This document shows, in pieces, positions 16,768-25,321 of a stretch of 64,000 nt of DNA (the stretch's first letter is position 1; the number at the start of each line of letters is the position of its first letter). A model generated the notes under the pieces. The model saw only the letters and a list, made by a program, of their open reading frames with translations. It was not told the DNA's origin and ran no database searches. Origin of the DNA: Clostridia bacterium (GTDB taxonomy: Bacteria; Bacillota; Clostridia; Christensenellales; Aristaeellaceae); assembly GCA_017508975.1 (NCBI GenBank), contig JAFWQU010000013.1, positions 42,562 to 106,561 of the forward strand, given 5' to 3'. The position numbers were made by a program, and so were the translations under genes.

Positions 16768-18441
16768 ATGAAACGGTTTCTGTCTGCACTGCTGATCTGC
16801 TGCATGCTTCTGTCCATGGGCATTTTCAGCGCGGTGGCTGAGGAAGCACCCCTCACCATCGACATCTACGACGCGGCCGCGAACTACCACGGCGTCCAGA
16901 TCGGCTGGTTTGCCAAGGTGGTCAAGGACCGCTTCAACATCGAGCTCAACATCATCGCGCCCCAGGTTGCGGGCAACGACCTCTACGCCACCCGCGCCGA
17001 GGAAGGCAACCTGGGTGACATCATCATCGTGGACAAGAAGGACTTCTCGGACCTGCTGACGGCCGGCCTGGTGCGCGACATCAGCGACAAGCTGCCCGAG
17101 TGCGAGAACATCATGCGGTTCAAGACCCAGATCGACGTGTACAATCAGGGCCTGACCGGTCAGGAAGGCGTGTACTACGGCATCCCGTCCGAGATGACCG
17201 ACACCTCTCCGACAACCCTGACCGACGACGTGATCTACTCCTCCCCGATGCTGCGCTGGGACCTGTACTCCCAGATCGGCCGGCCGGAGATCAAGGACCT
17301 GGACGGCCTGCTGGACGTGCTGGCGCAGATCCATGAGATCCATCCCAAGAACGCGGAAGGCGATCCCGCCTATCCCTTCACGCTGTGGAGAGACTGGGAC
17401 GGCAACGACAACATGATCGGCATCGCCAACGTGGTGCAGCTCACCACCTGGTACGGCGAGAAGATCAAGCAGAGCGCCATCCTGAAGCCCGACAACACCT
17501 TCATCAAGATCTATGACCGCGACGGCGCGTACTACAAGATCACCAAGTGGCTCAACAAGGCCTATCAGATGGGTCTGGTGGATCCCGAGTCCGGCGAGCA
17601 GGACTGGAACTCCGTCATGAACAAGCTGCAGACCGGCCGCGCCGACCTCATGTGGTACAGCTGGGAGACCGGATTCTGGAACAGTGTGGACCGTCTGAGC
17701 GACGGCACCGCCTTCATCTTCATCCCCGTGGGCGATCAGCTCTACTACGCGGACGCGGACCGCTACTACGGCTCCGACCGTATGTTCGGCATCGGCTCCA
17801 AGGTTGAGGGCGAGAAGTACGACCGCATCATGGCCTTCCTCGACTGGTACGCCGGTCCCGAGGGAGTGACCTTCCAGCATGCCGGCATCGAAGGCCTGAA
17901 CTACACCGTCGGCGAGGACGGCAAGTTCGTGCCCTTCCATGACGACGCTCTGATGAACAACCTGCCCGTGCCCGAAGAGTACGGCGGCGGCGGCTACAAC
18001 GACGGCAACAACGCCATCAACCAGTGGATCGTCTCCTCCATCTGCGTGAACCCGCTGACCGGCGAGCGCTACGCCATCAAGTTCTGGCAGTCCTACAAGG
18101 ACATGACCATGACCGAGATGAAGCGCGAGTGGCAGGAGCGCTTCGGTGCTGAGGATCCGGTGGACTACATGAAGAAGAACGGCCAGCTGCTGGCCAGCCC
18201 GAGCGTGGACTTCACGCCCGCCTCCGACACCAACGACATCGCGCCCATCCGTGTGGATGTCAACAAGCAGCTGTGCACCTACACCTGGCAGCTGATCTTC
18301 TGCGAGACCGACGAGGACTTCGAGGCCCTGTGGGACAAGATGGTCGAGAAGATGGACGGCTTCGGCTATGAGCAGCTGTACGAGTATGACGTCGCCATCT
18401 ATCAGGCGGAAGTCGACGCCAAGGTCGCTGCGGCCCAGTAA
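16768..18441 (+). CDS. Extracellular sugar-binding protein of the importer
   Basis: A 557-residue family 1-like solute-binding protein. Residues 1-24 form a signal peptide with an AVA cleavage site; there is no lipobox cysteine after it, unusual for a Gram-positive binding protein, so anchoring is unclear. The length (about 530 mature residues) fits the LipO group that binds complex oligosaccharides. AAAGGAGGG stands before the ATG. Codon usage is strongly biased to C/G endings, in line with high expression. It ends the operon and is followed by two hairpins. Confidence 0.9.
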   Translation: MKRFLSALLICCMLLSMGIFSAVAEEAPLTIDIYDAAANYHGVQIGWFAKVVKDRFNIELNIIAPQVAGNDLYATRAEEGNLGDIIIVDKKDFSDLLTAGLVRDISDKLPECENIMRFKTQIDVYNQGLTGQEGVYYGIPSEMTDTSPTTLTDDVIYSSPMLRWDLYSQIGRPEIKDLDGLLDVLAQIHEIHPKNAEGDPAYPFTLWRDWDGNDNMIGIANVVQLTTWYGEKIKQSAILKPDNTFIKIYDRDGAYYKITKWLNKAYQMGLVDPESGEQDWNSVMNKLQTGRADLMWYSWETGFWNSVDRLSDGTAFIFIPVGDQLYYADADRYYGSDRMFGIGSKVEGEKYDRIMAFLDWYAGPEGVTFQHAGIEGLNYTVGEDGKFVPFHDDALMNNLPVPEEYGGGGYNDGNNAINQWIVSSICVNPLTGERYAIKFWQSYKDMTMTEMKREWQERFGAEDPVDYMKKNGQLLASPSVDFTPASDTNDIAPIRVDVNKQLCTYTWQLIFCETDEDFEALWDKMVEKMDGFGYEQLYEYDVAIYQAEVDAKVAAAQ

Positions 18442-18461
18442 TCCTTTCTCAATGGTCGCAG

Positions 18462-18524
18462 TCAATCACACGCTGTATGATTGACCAGGATTCCGGGGAT
18501 GCTCCGAGAGGGGCATCCCTTTTT
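18462..18524 (+). terminator. Terminator of the sugar importer operon
   Basis: A perfect GTCAATCA/TGATTGAC inverted repeat (about 18463-18486) is followed by GGGATGC (18496-18502) paired with GCATCCC (18513-18519) and TTTTT. Confidence 0.85.
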
Positions 18525-18525
18525 C

Positions 18526-18862
18526 ATCTCAAGTAATACTGAATGCCTTCTAAAACATCAAGAAAGCTGTCAGTGCTTCGCACTGACCAGAGGGCTTTCC
18601 GATCGCCCTCTGGACTCCTTCGGGTGCACCTTTTGGAGCATATGGGTTAGCATTGTCCAGTAACCTGTGCCTCCCCAGCTTGCTGGGGAGGTACCCGAAG
18701 GGCGGAGGGGCCGTCCTTGTCGAAGTCTCCGAGCCTCCAAAAGAGGATGCTGCCGAAGGTCCAGGGCGATCAGAAAGCCGCCAGTCCGGCTGCGGACCTG
18801 GTCGCGGTCCGCAGGCCGCGAAATCTCTCTGCTGACATTTAGCACACGATACAGACGTATCT
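18526..18862. repeat. Type B composite palindromic repeat
   Basis: The 500-base gap between the binding-protein and ABC genes holds this element and no gene. The forward core (18587-18613, CCAGAGGGC/GCCCTCTGG) is preceded by a different but intact hairpin 1, GTCAGTG-CTTCG-CACTGAC (18569-18587). The interior has CCCCAGCTTGCTGGGG (about 18673-18688) and CCCGAAGGGCGGAGGGG. The inverted core (18761-18801) carries the extra GTCCGGCTGCGGAC hairpin. Degenerate terminal sequences are present at both ends. Confidence 0.85.
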
Positions 18863-18906
18863 GTCAGCTTTCACACTTTATTCACACATCCGACCGCCGG
18901 GGCGGG

Positions 18907-18912
18907 TATAAT
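18907..18912 (+). promoter_or_regulatory. -10 box of the Gld-type ABC operon
   Basis: A consensus TATAAT lies 28 bases ahead of the GTG start. The -35 region is weak; TTCACA is present but 20 bases upstream. Confidence 0.5.
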
Positions 18913-18940
18913 AGAGGGGAAGACAGGGGGGTGAGCATCC

Positions 18941-19876
18941 GTGATTGAGCTGTGCCAGGCGACCAAGCGCTACGGGCCCAAGGAGGCCCTGCACGCGGTG
19001 GATCTCCGGATCCCGGAGGGCTGCGTGCTGGGGCTCCTGGGCGTCAACGGCGCGGGCAAAACCACGGCGCTGAACCTGATGACCGGCTACTTCCCGCCGA
19101 CCTCGGGCAGTGTCCGGGTGGACGGCATGGACATGCTGACCCAGCCGCGCGCCTGCAAGCGGCGCATCGGCTACCTGCCCGAGCAGCCGCCGCTGTACGA
19201 CGAGATGTCGGTGGCGGGCTTTCTCACCTTCGTCAGCCGCCTGCGGGAGGTGAAGGACAGGGACATCCCCGGGCATGTGAAGGATATCTGCGGGCTGTGC
19301 GGCCTGGAGGAGGTCGCCGGGCGGCCCGTGGGGAAGCTCTCCAAGGGCTACCGGCAGCGCGTGGGCATCGCCTCCGCCCTGTGCGGCGACCCGCCGACGC
19401 TGATTCTCGACGAGCCCACCGTGGGACTCGACCCCCGGCAGGTGGTGGAGATCCGCTCCCTGATCCGCACCCTCGGCGAGACGCACACCGTGGTCTTCTC
19501 CTCGCACCTGCTGCCGGAGGTGCAGCAGCTGTGCACCCGGGTGGCCATCCTGCACCAGGGGCGGCTCGTCCGCGAGGGGAGCCTCGAGGAGCTGCAGGGC
19601 GGCAGCCGCCGGCTGCGGCTCGAAGCCCTGGGCGCGCCGGAGAAGCTGCTCCCGGCGCTGCGCGGACTCCCGGGCGTACAGCGCGTGCTGCCCCAGGAGA
19701 CGGGCGAAGCCGGGGTGACCGCCGTCCTCCTGGAGTGCGAAGAGAAGGCCGAGATCAGCGAGGCGCTGTTCCGGCTATTGTGCGCGCTGGACGCGCCGAT
19801 CCGGCTGCTGGCCCCGGAGCGCGACAGCCTCGAGGAGATCTTCCTCCGGCTCACCGCGGGAAAGGAGGCGCCCTGA
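18941..19876 (+). CDS. ABC transporter ATP-binding protein (GldA-like)
   Basis: A 311-residue ATPase with Walker A GVNGAGKTT (about 34-42), signature LSKGYRQR (about 133-140), Walker B LILDEP and a switch histidine in SSHLLPEV. A C-terminal extension of about 90 residues is typical of ABC-2 export ATPases. Translation starts at GTG behind AGGGGGGTG. The gene is followed by a membrane component and a GldG-like protein, the order seen in gliding-motility-type ABC systems. Such three-gene sets are common in non-gliding Clostridia, where the substrate is unknown. Confidence 0.9.
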   Translation: MIELCQATKRYGPKEALHAVDLRIPEGCVLGLLGVNGAGKTTALNLMTGYFPPTSGSVRVDGMDMLTQPRACKRRIGYLPEQPPLYDEMSVAGFLTFVSRLREVKDRDIPGHVKDICGLCGLEEVAGRPVGKLSKGYRQRVGIASALCGDPPTLILDEPTVGLDPRQVVEIRSLIRTLGETHTVVFSSHLLPEVQQLCTRVAILHQGRLVREGSLEELQGGSRRLRLEALGAPEKLLPALRGLPGVQRVLPQETGEAGVTAVLLECEEKAEISEALFRLLCALDAPIRLLAPERDSLEEIFLRLTAGKEAP

Positions 19877-19877
19877 G

Positions 19878-20579
19878 ATGACCGCGATCTGGCGCAGGGA
19901 GCTGCAGGCGTATTTCTTCACGCCGGTCGGCTATGTCTATATGGGCGTGTTTATCGCCCTCTCCTCGATTCTTTTTCATCTGCAGATCCTCCAGCAGCGC
20001 TCCTCGGACATCCTGACGCTGATCAGCCTGATGAGCTATCTGTGGATGCTGCTCTGTCCCGTCCTGACCATGCGGCTCATGGCGGAGGACCGGCAGAAGC
20101 GCACCGACCAGCTGCTGCTCACGAGTCCCGTCTCCCTGGCGGGCCTCGTCGGGGGCAAGTATCTGGCCGCGGTGACGGTGCTGCTGGCCACCGTGCTGGC
20201 GACGACCGTCTACGCGCTGGTCATCGCCGCCTACGGGGCACTGTGGCCCGGCGAGGCGGCCACGGGCTATCTGGGGTTCGTGCTGCAGGGCTGCGCCTTC
20301 GTGGCGGTGGATCTCCTGGTCTCCACCCTCTGCCGCGGCCCGGTGACGGCCGCCGTCGCGGCGCTGGGCGTGAATTTCTCGCTGTGGATGATGGACCTGG
20401 TGGCGGACACCGCCCCGGGCTGGCTCTCCGGGGTTCTCTCGTTCCTGAGCCTCTACTCCCGCAACGAGCCCTTCCTGATGGGGCAGCTTTCCTTCGCGAG
20501 CGTGCTGTACGACCTCACGGTGATCGGCGCCTCGCTGGCCCTGGCGATCCACGTGCTGGACCGCCGCCGCTGGAGGTGA
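19878..20579 (+). CDS. ABC-2 type permease (GldF-like)
   Basis: A 233-residue integral membrane protein with six hydrophobic segments; it begins IWRRELQAYFFTPVGYVYM, the usual opening of ABC-2 permeases that contact the ATPase. The conserved DRQKRTDQLLLTSPVS loop near residue 70 is also typical of this group. The ATG follows the ATPase stop after one base, indicating coupled translation. Confidence 0.9.
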   Translation: MTAIWRRELQAYFFTPVGYVYMGVFIALSSILFHLQILQQRSSDILTLISLMSYLWMLLCPVLTMRLMAEDRQKRTDQLLLTSPVSLAGLVGGKYLAAVTVLLATVLATTVYALVIAAYGALWPGEAATGYLGFVLQGCAFVAVDLLVSTLCRGPVTAAVAALGVNFSLWMMDLVADTAPGWLSGVLSFLSLYSRNEPFLMGQLSFASVLYDLTVIGASLALAIHVLDRRRWR

Positions 20580-20583
20580 GCGC

Positions 20584-22035
20584 ATGCAGGCAAAAAAACA
20601 GCGCCGCCGCTACGGCGCGCTCTCCACAGCGGTCCTAGCCGTGGTCCTGGCCGCGCTGGTGGGACTGAATCTGCTGGCCGACACCCTCGAGCGGCGCTAT
20701 GCCTGGCGGGTGGACGCCTCCTTTAACGGCGTGACCACCCAGAGCGAGGTCACCCGCGAGGTGCTCCGGGAGCTGCCGTACCCGGTGCACGTCTACGCGC
20801 TCTTCCCCCGCGGGCAGGAGGACGGCCCGCTGCTGGAGCTCCTCACCCGCTACGCGGCCGCGAGCCCGCTCTTCACCTGGGAGCAGATCGACCCGAGCCT
20901 CAACCCGGGGCTGCTCACGCGCTTCCGCGCCGCCACCGAGGAGGAGACCATCACCAGCAACTGCCTGGTGGTCTGGTGCGAGGCCACGGACCGCTGGAAG
21001 GTCCTGACCTACGACCGCTTTCTCGGCTCCTCCTACAGCGCGGAGGACGGCGAATACACTTTCAGCAGCCTGAACTACGAGGGTCCGATCACCGCCGCCG
21101 TGCGCAGCGTCACCGCCGGGGGCTCCACCCGCGTCATGATGCTCGCGGGGCACGGCGAACTGGACGAGAGCGCCACCGGAGCCCTGACCTCCCTGCTCGG
21201 CGCCAACGGGCTGGACGTCTACGGCTTCACTCTGCGCACCAGCGAGGCGAACCTACAGCCCGACGACGTGGTGGCGGTTCTCTCGCCCCAGCGCGACCTG
21301 ACCGACGAGGAGCTCTCGCAGCTCATGGTCTTCGCCGACGCGGGCGGAAGCCTCCTGCTCACCTGCGATTTCACCGACCGGCTGGCGCAGATGGCCAACT
21401 GGAAGGCTCTGATGCGCTATTACGGTTTTCTGCCGCTGGAGGGCGTGGTCATCGCCTCCGCCGAGGAGCCCGCCACCTGCTATCAGAACAACCGCATGTA
21501 CCTGATCCCCGCCATGGAGGCCACGGAGATCACGCAGCCCATGCTGCAGAACCAGACCGACACCCTGCTCCTGCCGGGCAGCCGGGGATTTGAAATCCCG
21601 CAGACGGCGGACGCCGGGCTGACCACGGATGTGGTGCTGCGCTCCAGCGACAAGGCCTATCTGCGGGATCTCAACGACGGCCGGCTCTCCCTCGAGCGGC
21701 AGGAGAACGACGCGGGCGGGCCGTTCGCGCTGGCGCTCATGGCCTGGCGCGCCACCGCCTCCGGGAACATCTCCCGCGCCTTCGTTCTCGGCTGCTCGAG
21801 CCTGCTGACCTCCGGCGACGTCTACGCCATGACCGACGCGCAGGAGTTCATCGTGCGCGTGATGTCCTTCCTGCGCAAGGGCGAGTCCATGGACCTGGGC
21901 ATAGTCGCCAAGACCGCCCTGCGGCCCCAGCTCTCGCCGCGCTCCACCTTCCCCGGCCTCCTGGCCGCGATCTTCCTCCCGGTCCTCGTCGGCGTCGCTG
22001 CGCTGATTGTGCTGGGGTACAGGAGGAAGCTGTAG
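20584..22035 (+). CDS. GldG-family membrane protein
   Basis: A 483-residue protein with an N-terminal membrane segment (about 12-32) after a basic start, a large extracellular region and a C-terminal membrane segment (about 458-478). The outer region contains a Rossmann-like ABC-type uncharacterised domain (RVMMLAGHGELDE, LDVYGF, DDVVAVLSPQRDLTDEE, GGSLLLTCDF). In other systems GldG acts as an auxiliary of the GldAF transporter. GGAGGTGAGCGC places the ATG 20584 start four bases past the permease stop. Confidence 0.85.
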   Translation: MQAKKQRRRYGALSTAVLAVVLAALVGLNLLADTLERRYAWRVDASFNGVTTQSEVTREVLRELPYPVHVYALFPRGQEDGPLLELLTRYAAASPLFTWEQIDPSLNPGLLTRFRAATEEETITSNCLVVWCEATDRWKVLTYDRFLGSSYSAEDGEYTFSSLNYEGPITAAVRSVTAGGSTRVMMLAGHGELDESATGALTSLLGANGLDVYGFTLRTSEANLQPDDVVAVLSPQRDLTDEELSQLMVFADAGGSLLLTCDFTDRLAQMANWKALMRYYGFLPLEGVVIASAEEPATCYQNNRMYLIPAMEATEITQPMLQNQTDTLLLPGSRGFEIPQTADAGLTTDVVLRSSDKAYLRDLNDGRLSLERQENDAGGPFALALMAWRATASGNISRAFVLGCSSLLTSGDVYAMTDAQEFIVRVMSFLRKGESMDLGIVAKTALRPQLSPRSTFPGLLAAIFLPVLVGVAALIVLGYRRKL

Positions 22036-22065
22036 GGGAATCTGGATTTCGGAATGATGATTGGT

Positions 22066-22998
22066 TCACGCCCGGCCGGCGAGGATTTCCTCCGCCAGCC
22101 GGGTGTGTTTTTGCAGAATCTCCGCGCTGTGAGCCAGCGCCTGCCGCTCCTCGGCTGTCAGCGGAAGCTCCACGATCCGCTCGATGCCGTTCTTCCCGAC
22201 GGCGCAGGGAACGCCGCACTGGACATGCAGGCCGTACTCGCCCGCCAGCCGCACGGACAGCGGCAGCACGGCATGGCTGTCCTCCAGGATGTTCCGGATC
22301 AGAAAGGCCGCTGCCTGACCGATGCCGAACTCCGTGGAACCCTTGCCGTTGATGATGTCCATGCCGATCTCATGGGTGCGGCGCAGCGCTGCCTCCGCGT
22401 CAAAGTCCGGCACCTCCCGGGGGCTTTTCCCGGCGATCCGCAGGGCGGAAAAGGGGATCATCGAGGAGTCCCCATGCTCGCCGAGCACCCAGGCGGTGAT
22501 CCGGGAGCGCGCCACGCCGGTCTGCTCGCTCAGCGTACGCAGCAGCCGCGCCGTGTCCAGCAGCGTTCCGGTGCCGAACACCCGGAATCGGTCCAGCCCC
22601 AAGAGCCGCCCCAGGCAGTCCGCTATGATGTCGCAGGGGTTGGTGATGCTCACCACCGGGCCGCCGACGCCCGTCTTCTTCAAGGACTCCGCGAGGTCCG
22701 CGATCATCCGCGTGGAGTCCGCCAGCAGATCCAGCCGCGTCTGACCGGGCTCCCGGGGCTTGCCGATCGCCACGACGGTCACGTCCGCATCGGCGCAGTC
22801 CGCGCAGGTTCCGGCGCGCACGGTCCGTCCGCGGTCGGGGAACGACAGCGCGTCCGCGATGTCCATGGCCTGCGCCTCGGCCTTTCCAGGCACGATGTCC
22901 ACCAGCACGATCTCCCGGCCGATCTCGCCCGCGGCCAGCGCCTGTCCCACATGGGAGCCCACATGGCCCGCTCCGAGGATGACGATCTTTCCGTCCAT
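22066..22998 (-). CDS. ldh: L-lactate dehydrogenase
   Basis: A 310-residue NAD-dependent enzyme reducing pyruvate to L-lactate. Motifs are the dinucleotide-binding GAGHVGSHVG near the N-terminus, KPREPGQTR in the substrate loop, ITNPCDI, and GEHGDS with the catalytic histidine. The arginine loop with Q at the usual discriminating position supports lactate rather than malate. I choose the internal ATG (22998) because AAGGA sits five bases ahead; the ATG six codons earlier has none. The gene is probably monocistronic. Confidence 0.92.
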   Translation of the reverse strand: MDGKIVILGAGHVGSHVGQALAAGEIGREIVLVDIVPGKAEAQAMDIADALSFPDRGRTVRAGTCADCADADVTVVAIGKPREPGQTRLDLLADSTRMIADLAESLKKTGVGGPVVSITNPCDIIADCLGRLLGLDRFRVFGTGTLLDTARLLRTLSEQTGVARSRITAWVLGEHGDSSMIPFSALRIAGKSPREVPDFDAEAALRRTHEIGMDIINGKGSTEFGIGQAAAFLIRNILEDSHAVLPLSVRLAGEYGLHVQCGVPCAVGKNGIERIVELPLTAEERQALAHSAEILQKHTRLAEEILAGRA

Positions 22999-23039
22999 AT
23001 GAATCCTTCTTTCCATGGATATTATGCTCTCTTTTTACA

Positions 23040-23340
23040 GAAGGTTCCGCGCCTGCGGGCGCGGCCAGAGGGCTTTCCGATCGCCCTCTGGACTCCTTCG
23101 GGGATGCACCTTTTTGGAGTGATCGGGTCAGCTTTGTCCAGTAACCTGGGCCGCCCCAGCTTGCTGGGGAGGTGCCCGAAGGGCGGAGGGGCCGTTCCTG
23201 CTGTCCCCGAACCTCCCAAAGAGGATGCTGCCGAAGGTCCAGGGCGATCGGAAAGCCGCCAGTCCGGCTGCGGACCTGGTCGCGCCCGCAGGCGCGAAAT
23301 CTTTCTGCTGTCATTTAGCACACAATACTGAGATCGATAT
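23040..23340. repeat. Type B composite palindromic repeat
   Basis: It fills most of the 510-base gap between the divergent lactate dehydrogenase and DUF3048 genes. A forward core (23064-23090, CCAGAGGGC/GCCCTCTGG) with a GCGCCTGCGGGCGC hairpin and an inverted core (23238-23278, with the GTCCGGCTGCGGAC insert) enclose the CCCCAGCTTGCTGGGG and CCCGAAGGGCGGAGGGG motifs. It is almost the reverse complement of 37259-37577. A TGAGATCGATAT-like end is at about 23329-23340. Confidence 0.85.
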
Positions 23341-23445
23341 TAGTCTTACCCGGAAACCCCGCCCCTGTCAACCGTTTCCGGCGGAAAATGCACGGGAAAT
23401 ACAGGTACGGCAGTTTTGTCCGCCCGGCACAATTGTAAAACCTGA

Positions 23446-23474
23446 TTGACAATCCCGGGAAAGGCGGGTATCAT
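23446..23474 (+). promoter_or_regulatory. Promoter of the DUF3048 gene
   Basis: TTGACA (23446-23451), 17 bases, TATCAT (23469-23474). Confidence 0.8.
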
Positions 23475-23510
23475 ATATTTTGAAGAAATCCCGGAAAGGA
23501 AGTGTGCTCG

Positions 23511-24713
23511 GTGCGCATGAAGAGAGGATTCCTGCTGCTCCTGGCGCTGATGCTGACTGTCAGCGGACTGGCTGTGGCGGATACAAAGATTAATCCCACG
23601 GAAAACCGGAAGTTCAAGCTGAAGGAGGTCGGGCTCAACCCGATCATCGATTATGAGAGCCCCACCACCGGTCGGCTGCTGTCGAGCCTGAAGCCCGGCA
23701 GCGACGGATTCTCCGGCCTGGCGGTGAACGGCCGCTACCAGCCGATGCTCGTGCAGATCGACAACACGGATAACGGTCTGAACAAGCGCGCGCCCTGGGG
23801 CGTCAACTACGCGGACATCGTCTACGAGTCCCCCCTGCGCGAGGAGGGCGAGACCCGCATCTCGTTCCTCTTCTCCGACCTGATCCCCGACGACGTGGGG
23901 CCGATCCGCTCCGCCCGCCTGGGCCATGTGTGGCTGCGCGAGGAGTGGGACGCCGGCTTCCTCTACTACGGCCAGCAGGAGTACCCGCTGACCAACGTGC
24001 TGGATGAGTTCACCCGCCTGAGCGCGACCAAGCGCGGCGTGCTCTTCTCCGGCACCGCGGGCATGAAGGACTGGAAGGAATTCTACTACGCCCGCAAGGG
24101 CCTCAAGGCGCCGCATGACAAGGGCGCCGACGTGGCCTCCATCCAGGGACTGATTCCGACGGACATCATCCCCCCGAACCACACCTTCCTCTTCACGGAC
24201 GAGACCGCCATGGGCGACAGCGGCATCGAGGTCAAGCTGGACTGGGGCAAGTACGTCTCCCTCTTCCGCTACTCCGAGAGCCTGGACGCCTACACGCGCT
24301 ACATCGTCAACGGCAAGAAGGAGCAGGTCTACAAGGACCTGGACACCGGCGAGTCCGTCACCTTTGCCAACGTGATTATCCAGTTCACCGACGTGGACTG
24401 GGTGGTCAAGGACGCCCCGGTGACCCGCAATGTCGGCGACGCGCCCTTCTTCAAGCGCTACTCCACCGGCAACTTCGTGGCGCAGGGCAACGCGGACTAC
24501 TTCATGAACGGCGTGCATGTCGAGGGCTACTGGAAGCGGGAAAACATGTACAGCCGCACGGTGTTCTACGGGCCTGACGGGCATGAGATGCCGCTGCAGC
24601 GCGGCCGCACGATGATCGTGATGTTTCCGGCCACGGAGCGGCAGATTCACACCGCCACCAACAAAAAGCCGAGCATCATCAAGGATCTCGACCGGTCTGT
24701 CACCTACAAGTAA
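23511..24713 (+). CDS. DUF3048 (YerB-like) exported protein
   Basis: About 400 residues. GTG 23511 is ten bases past AAAGGA; an ATG two codons on is a second option. A signal peptide (FLLLLALMLTVSGLAVA) has no lipobox, unlike Bacillus YerB, which is a lipoprotein. The family signature is present: QPMLVQIDNTDNG, GVNYADIVYESPLREEGETRISFLF, VGPIRSARLGH and the C-terminal GRTMIVMFP. The molecular function of the family is unknown. A terminator follows directly. Confidence 0.88.
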   Translation: MRMKRGFLLLLALMLTVSGLAVADTKINPTENRKFKLKEVGLNPIIDYESPTTGRLLSSLKPGSDGFSGLAVNGRYQPMLVQIDNTDNGLNKRAPWGVNYADIVYESPLREEGETRISFLFSDLIPDDVGPIRSARLGHVWLREEWDAGFLYYGQQEYPLTNVLDEFTRLSATKRGVLFSGTAGMKDWKEFYYARKGLKAPHDKGADVASIQGLIPTDIIPPNHTFLFTDETAMGDSGIEVKLDWGKYVSLFRYSESLDAYTRYIVNGKKEQVYKDLDTGESVTFANVIIQFTDVDWVVKDAPVTRNVGDAPFFKRYSTGNFVAQGNADYFMNGVHVEGYWKRENMYSRTVFYGPDGHEMPLQRGRTMIVMFPATERQIHTATNKKPSIIKDLDRSVTYK

Positions 24714-24720
24714 ATCCGAC

Positions 24721-24747
24721 CCCCGGGAGCGGCCTCCCGGGGTTTTT
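24721..24747 (+). terminator. Terminator of the DUF3048 gene
   Basis: CCCCGGGAG, a short loop, CTCCCGGGG and TTTTT, seven bases past the stop. Confidence 0.9.
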
Positions 24748-24765
24748 ACAAAAGGAGGTGCGCGC

Positions 24766-25269
24766 ATGGCAGATGGCGAGGGAGAGCTGCGCATCGGCCG
24801 CCTGCGGGTGCCCGCCCGCTGGTGGCAGTTCATCAAGTTCGGCTTTGTGGGGCTCGGCAACACCCTGGTCTCCTACGCGGTGGAGATGCTCTGCCTCTAT
24901 GGGCTCCTCGCCGGCGTGATGCGGGAGGGCTCCCTCTCGCTGGGCAGCTGGGACTGGCCGTGGCCGGACGTCAAGTGGGCGCTCTGCTCCGCGCTGGGCT
25001 TCCTGGCGGGGGTCGTGAACTCCTATCTGCTCAACAGCCGCTTCGTCTTCAAGGAGAAGCAGTGCAGCCCCTGGCGGACCTTCCTCAAGCTCGCAGCCTC
25101 CAGCGTGCTGGCGAGCCTCGTAATCAGCTATCTCATCAAACTCTGGCTGGCGGGAACCTTCGGCTTCCCCGCCTGGCTGGCCAGCGCCTGCGCCCTGCTG
25201 GTCAGCGTGCCGCTGAATTTCCTCGCGAGCAAATACTGGGCTTTCCGCGAGCATCGCCGCAAAATTTGA
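24766..25269 (+). CDS. GtrA-family membrane protein
   Basis: A 167-residue protein with four hydrophobic segments and the GtrA pattern (FIKFGFVGLGNTLVSYAVE near the start, SYLLNSRFVFKE, NFLASKYWAFRE at the end). The family is thought to help flip or transfer lipid-linked sugars in cell-surface polysaccharide synthesis. AAAAGGAGG precedes the ATG. The gene follows a terminator, so it must have its own promoter within 20 bases or depend on read-through; I see no clear promoter. Confidence 0.88.
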   Translation: MADGEGELRIGRLRVPARWWQFIKFGFVGLGNTLVSYAVEMLCLYGLLAGVMREGSLSLGSWDWPWPDVKWALCSALGFLAGVVNSYLLNSRFVFKEKQCSPWRTFLKLAASSVLASLVISYLIKLWLAGTFGFPAWLASACALLVSVPLNFLASKYWAFREHRRKI

Positions 25270-25277
25270 CAAAGCGC

Positions 25278-25305
25278 TTGCGAAACCCTGCGCCGGGCGT
25301 ATAAT
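25278..25305 (+). promoter_or_regulatory. Promoter of the nth-nadR-Nudix operon
   Basis: TTGCGA (25278-25283), 16 bases, consensus TATAAT (25300-25305), 17 bases ahead of the start codon with GGAGGG between. Confidence 0.75.
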
Positions 25306-25321
25306 AGACAGGAGGGAAACC

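Noticed and set aside
25268-25282. cre-like site (AAAGCGCTT) ahead of nth
   Set aside because: It overlaps the promoter only loosely, matches the consensus poorly at the ends, and carbon catabolite control of a DNA repair operon is unlikely.
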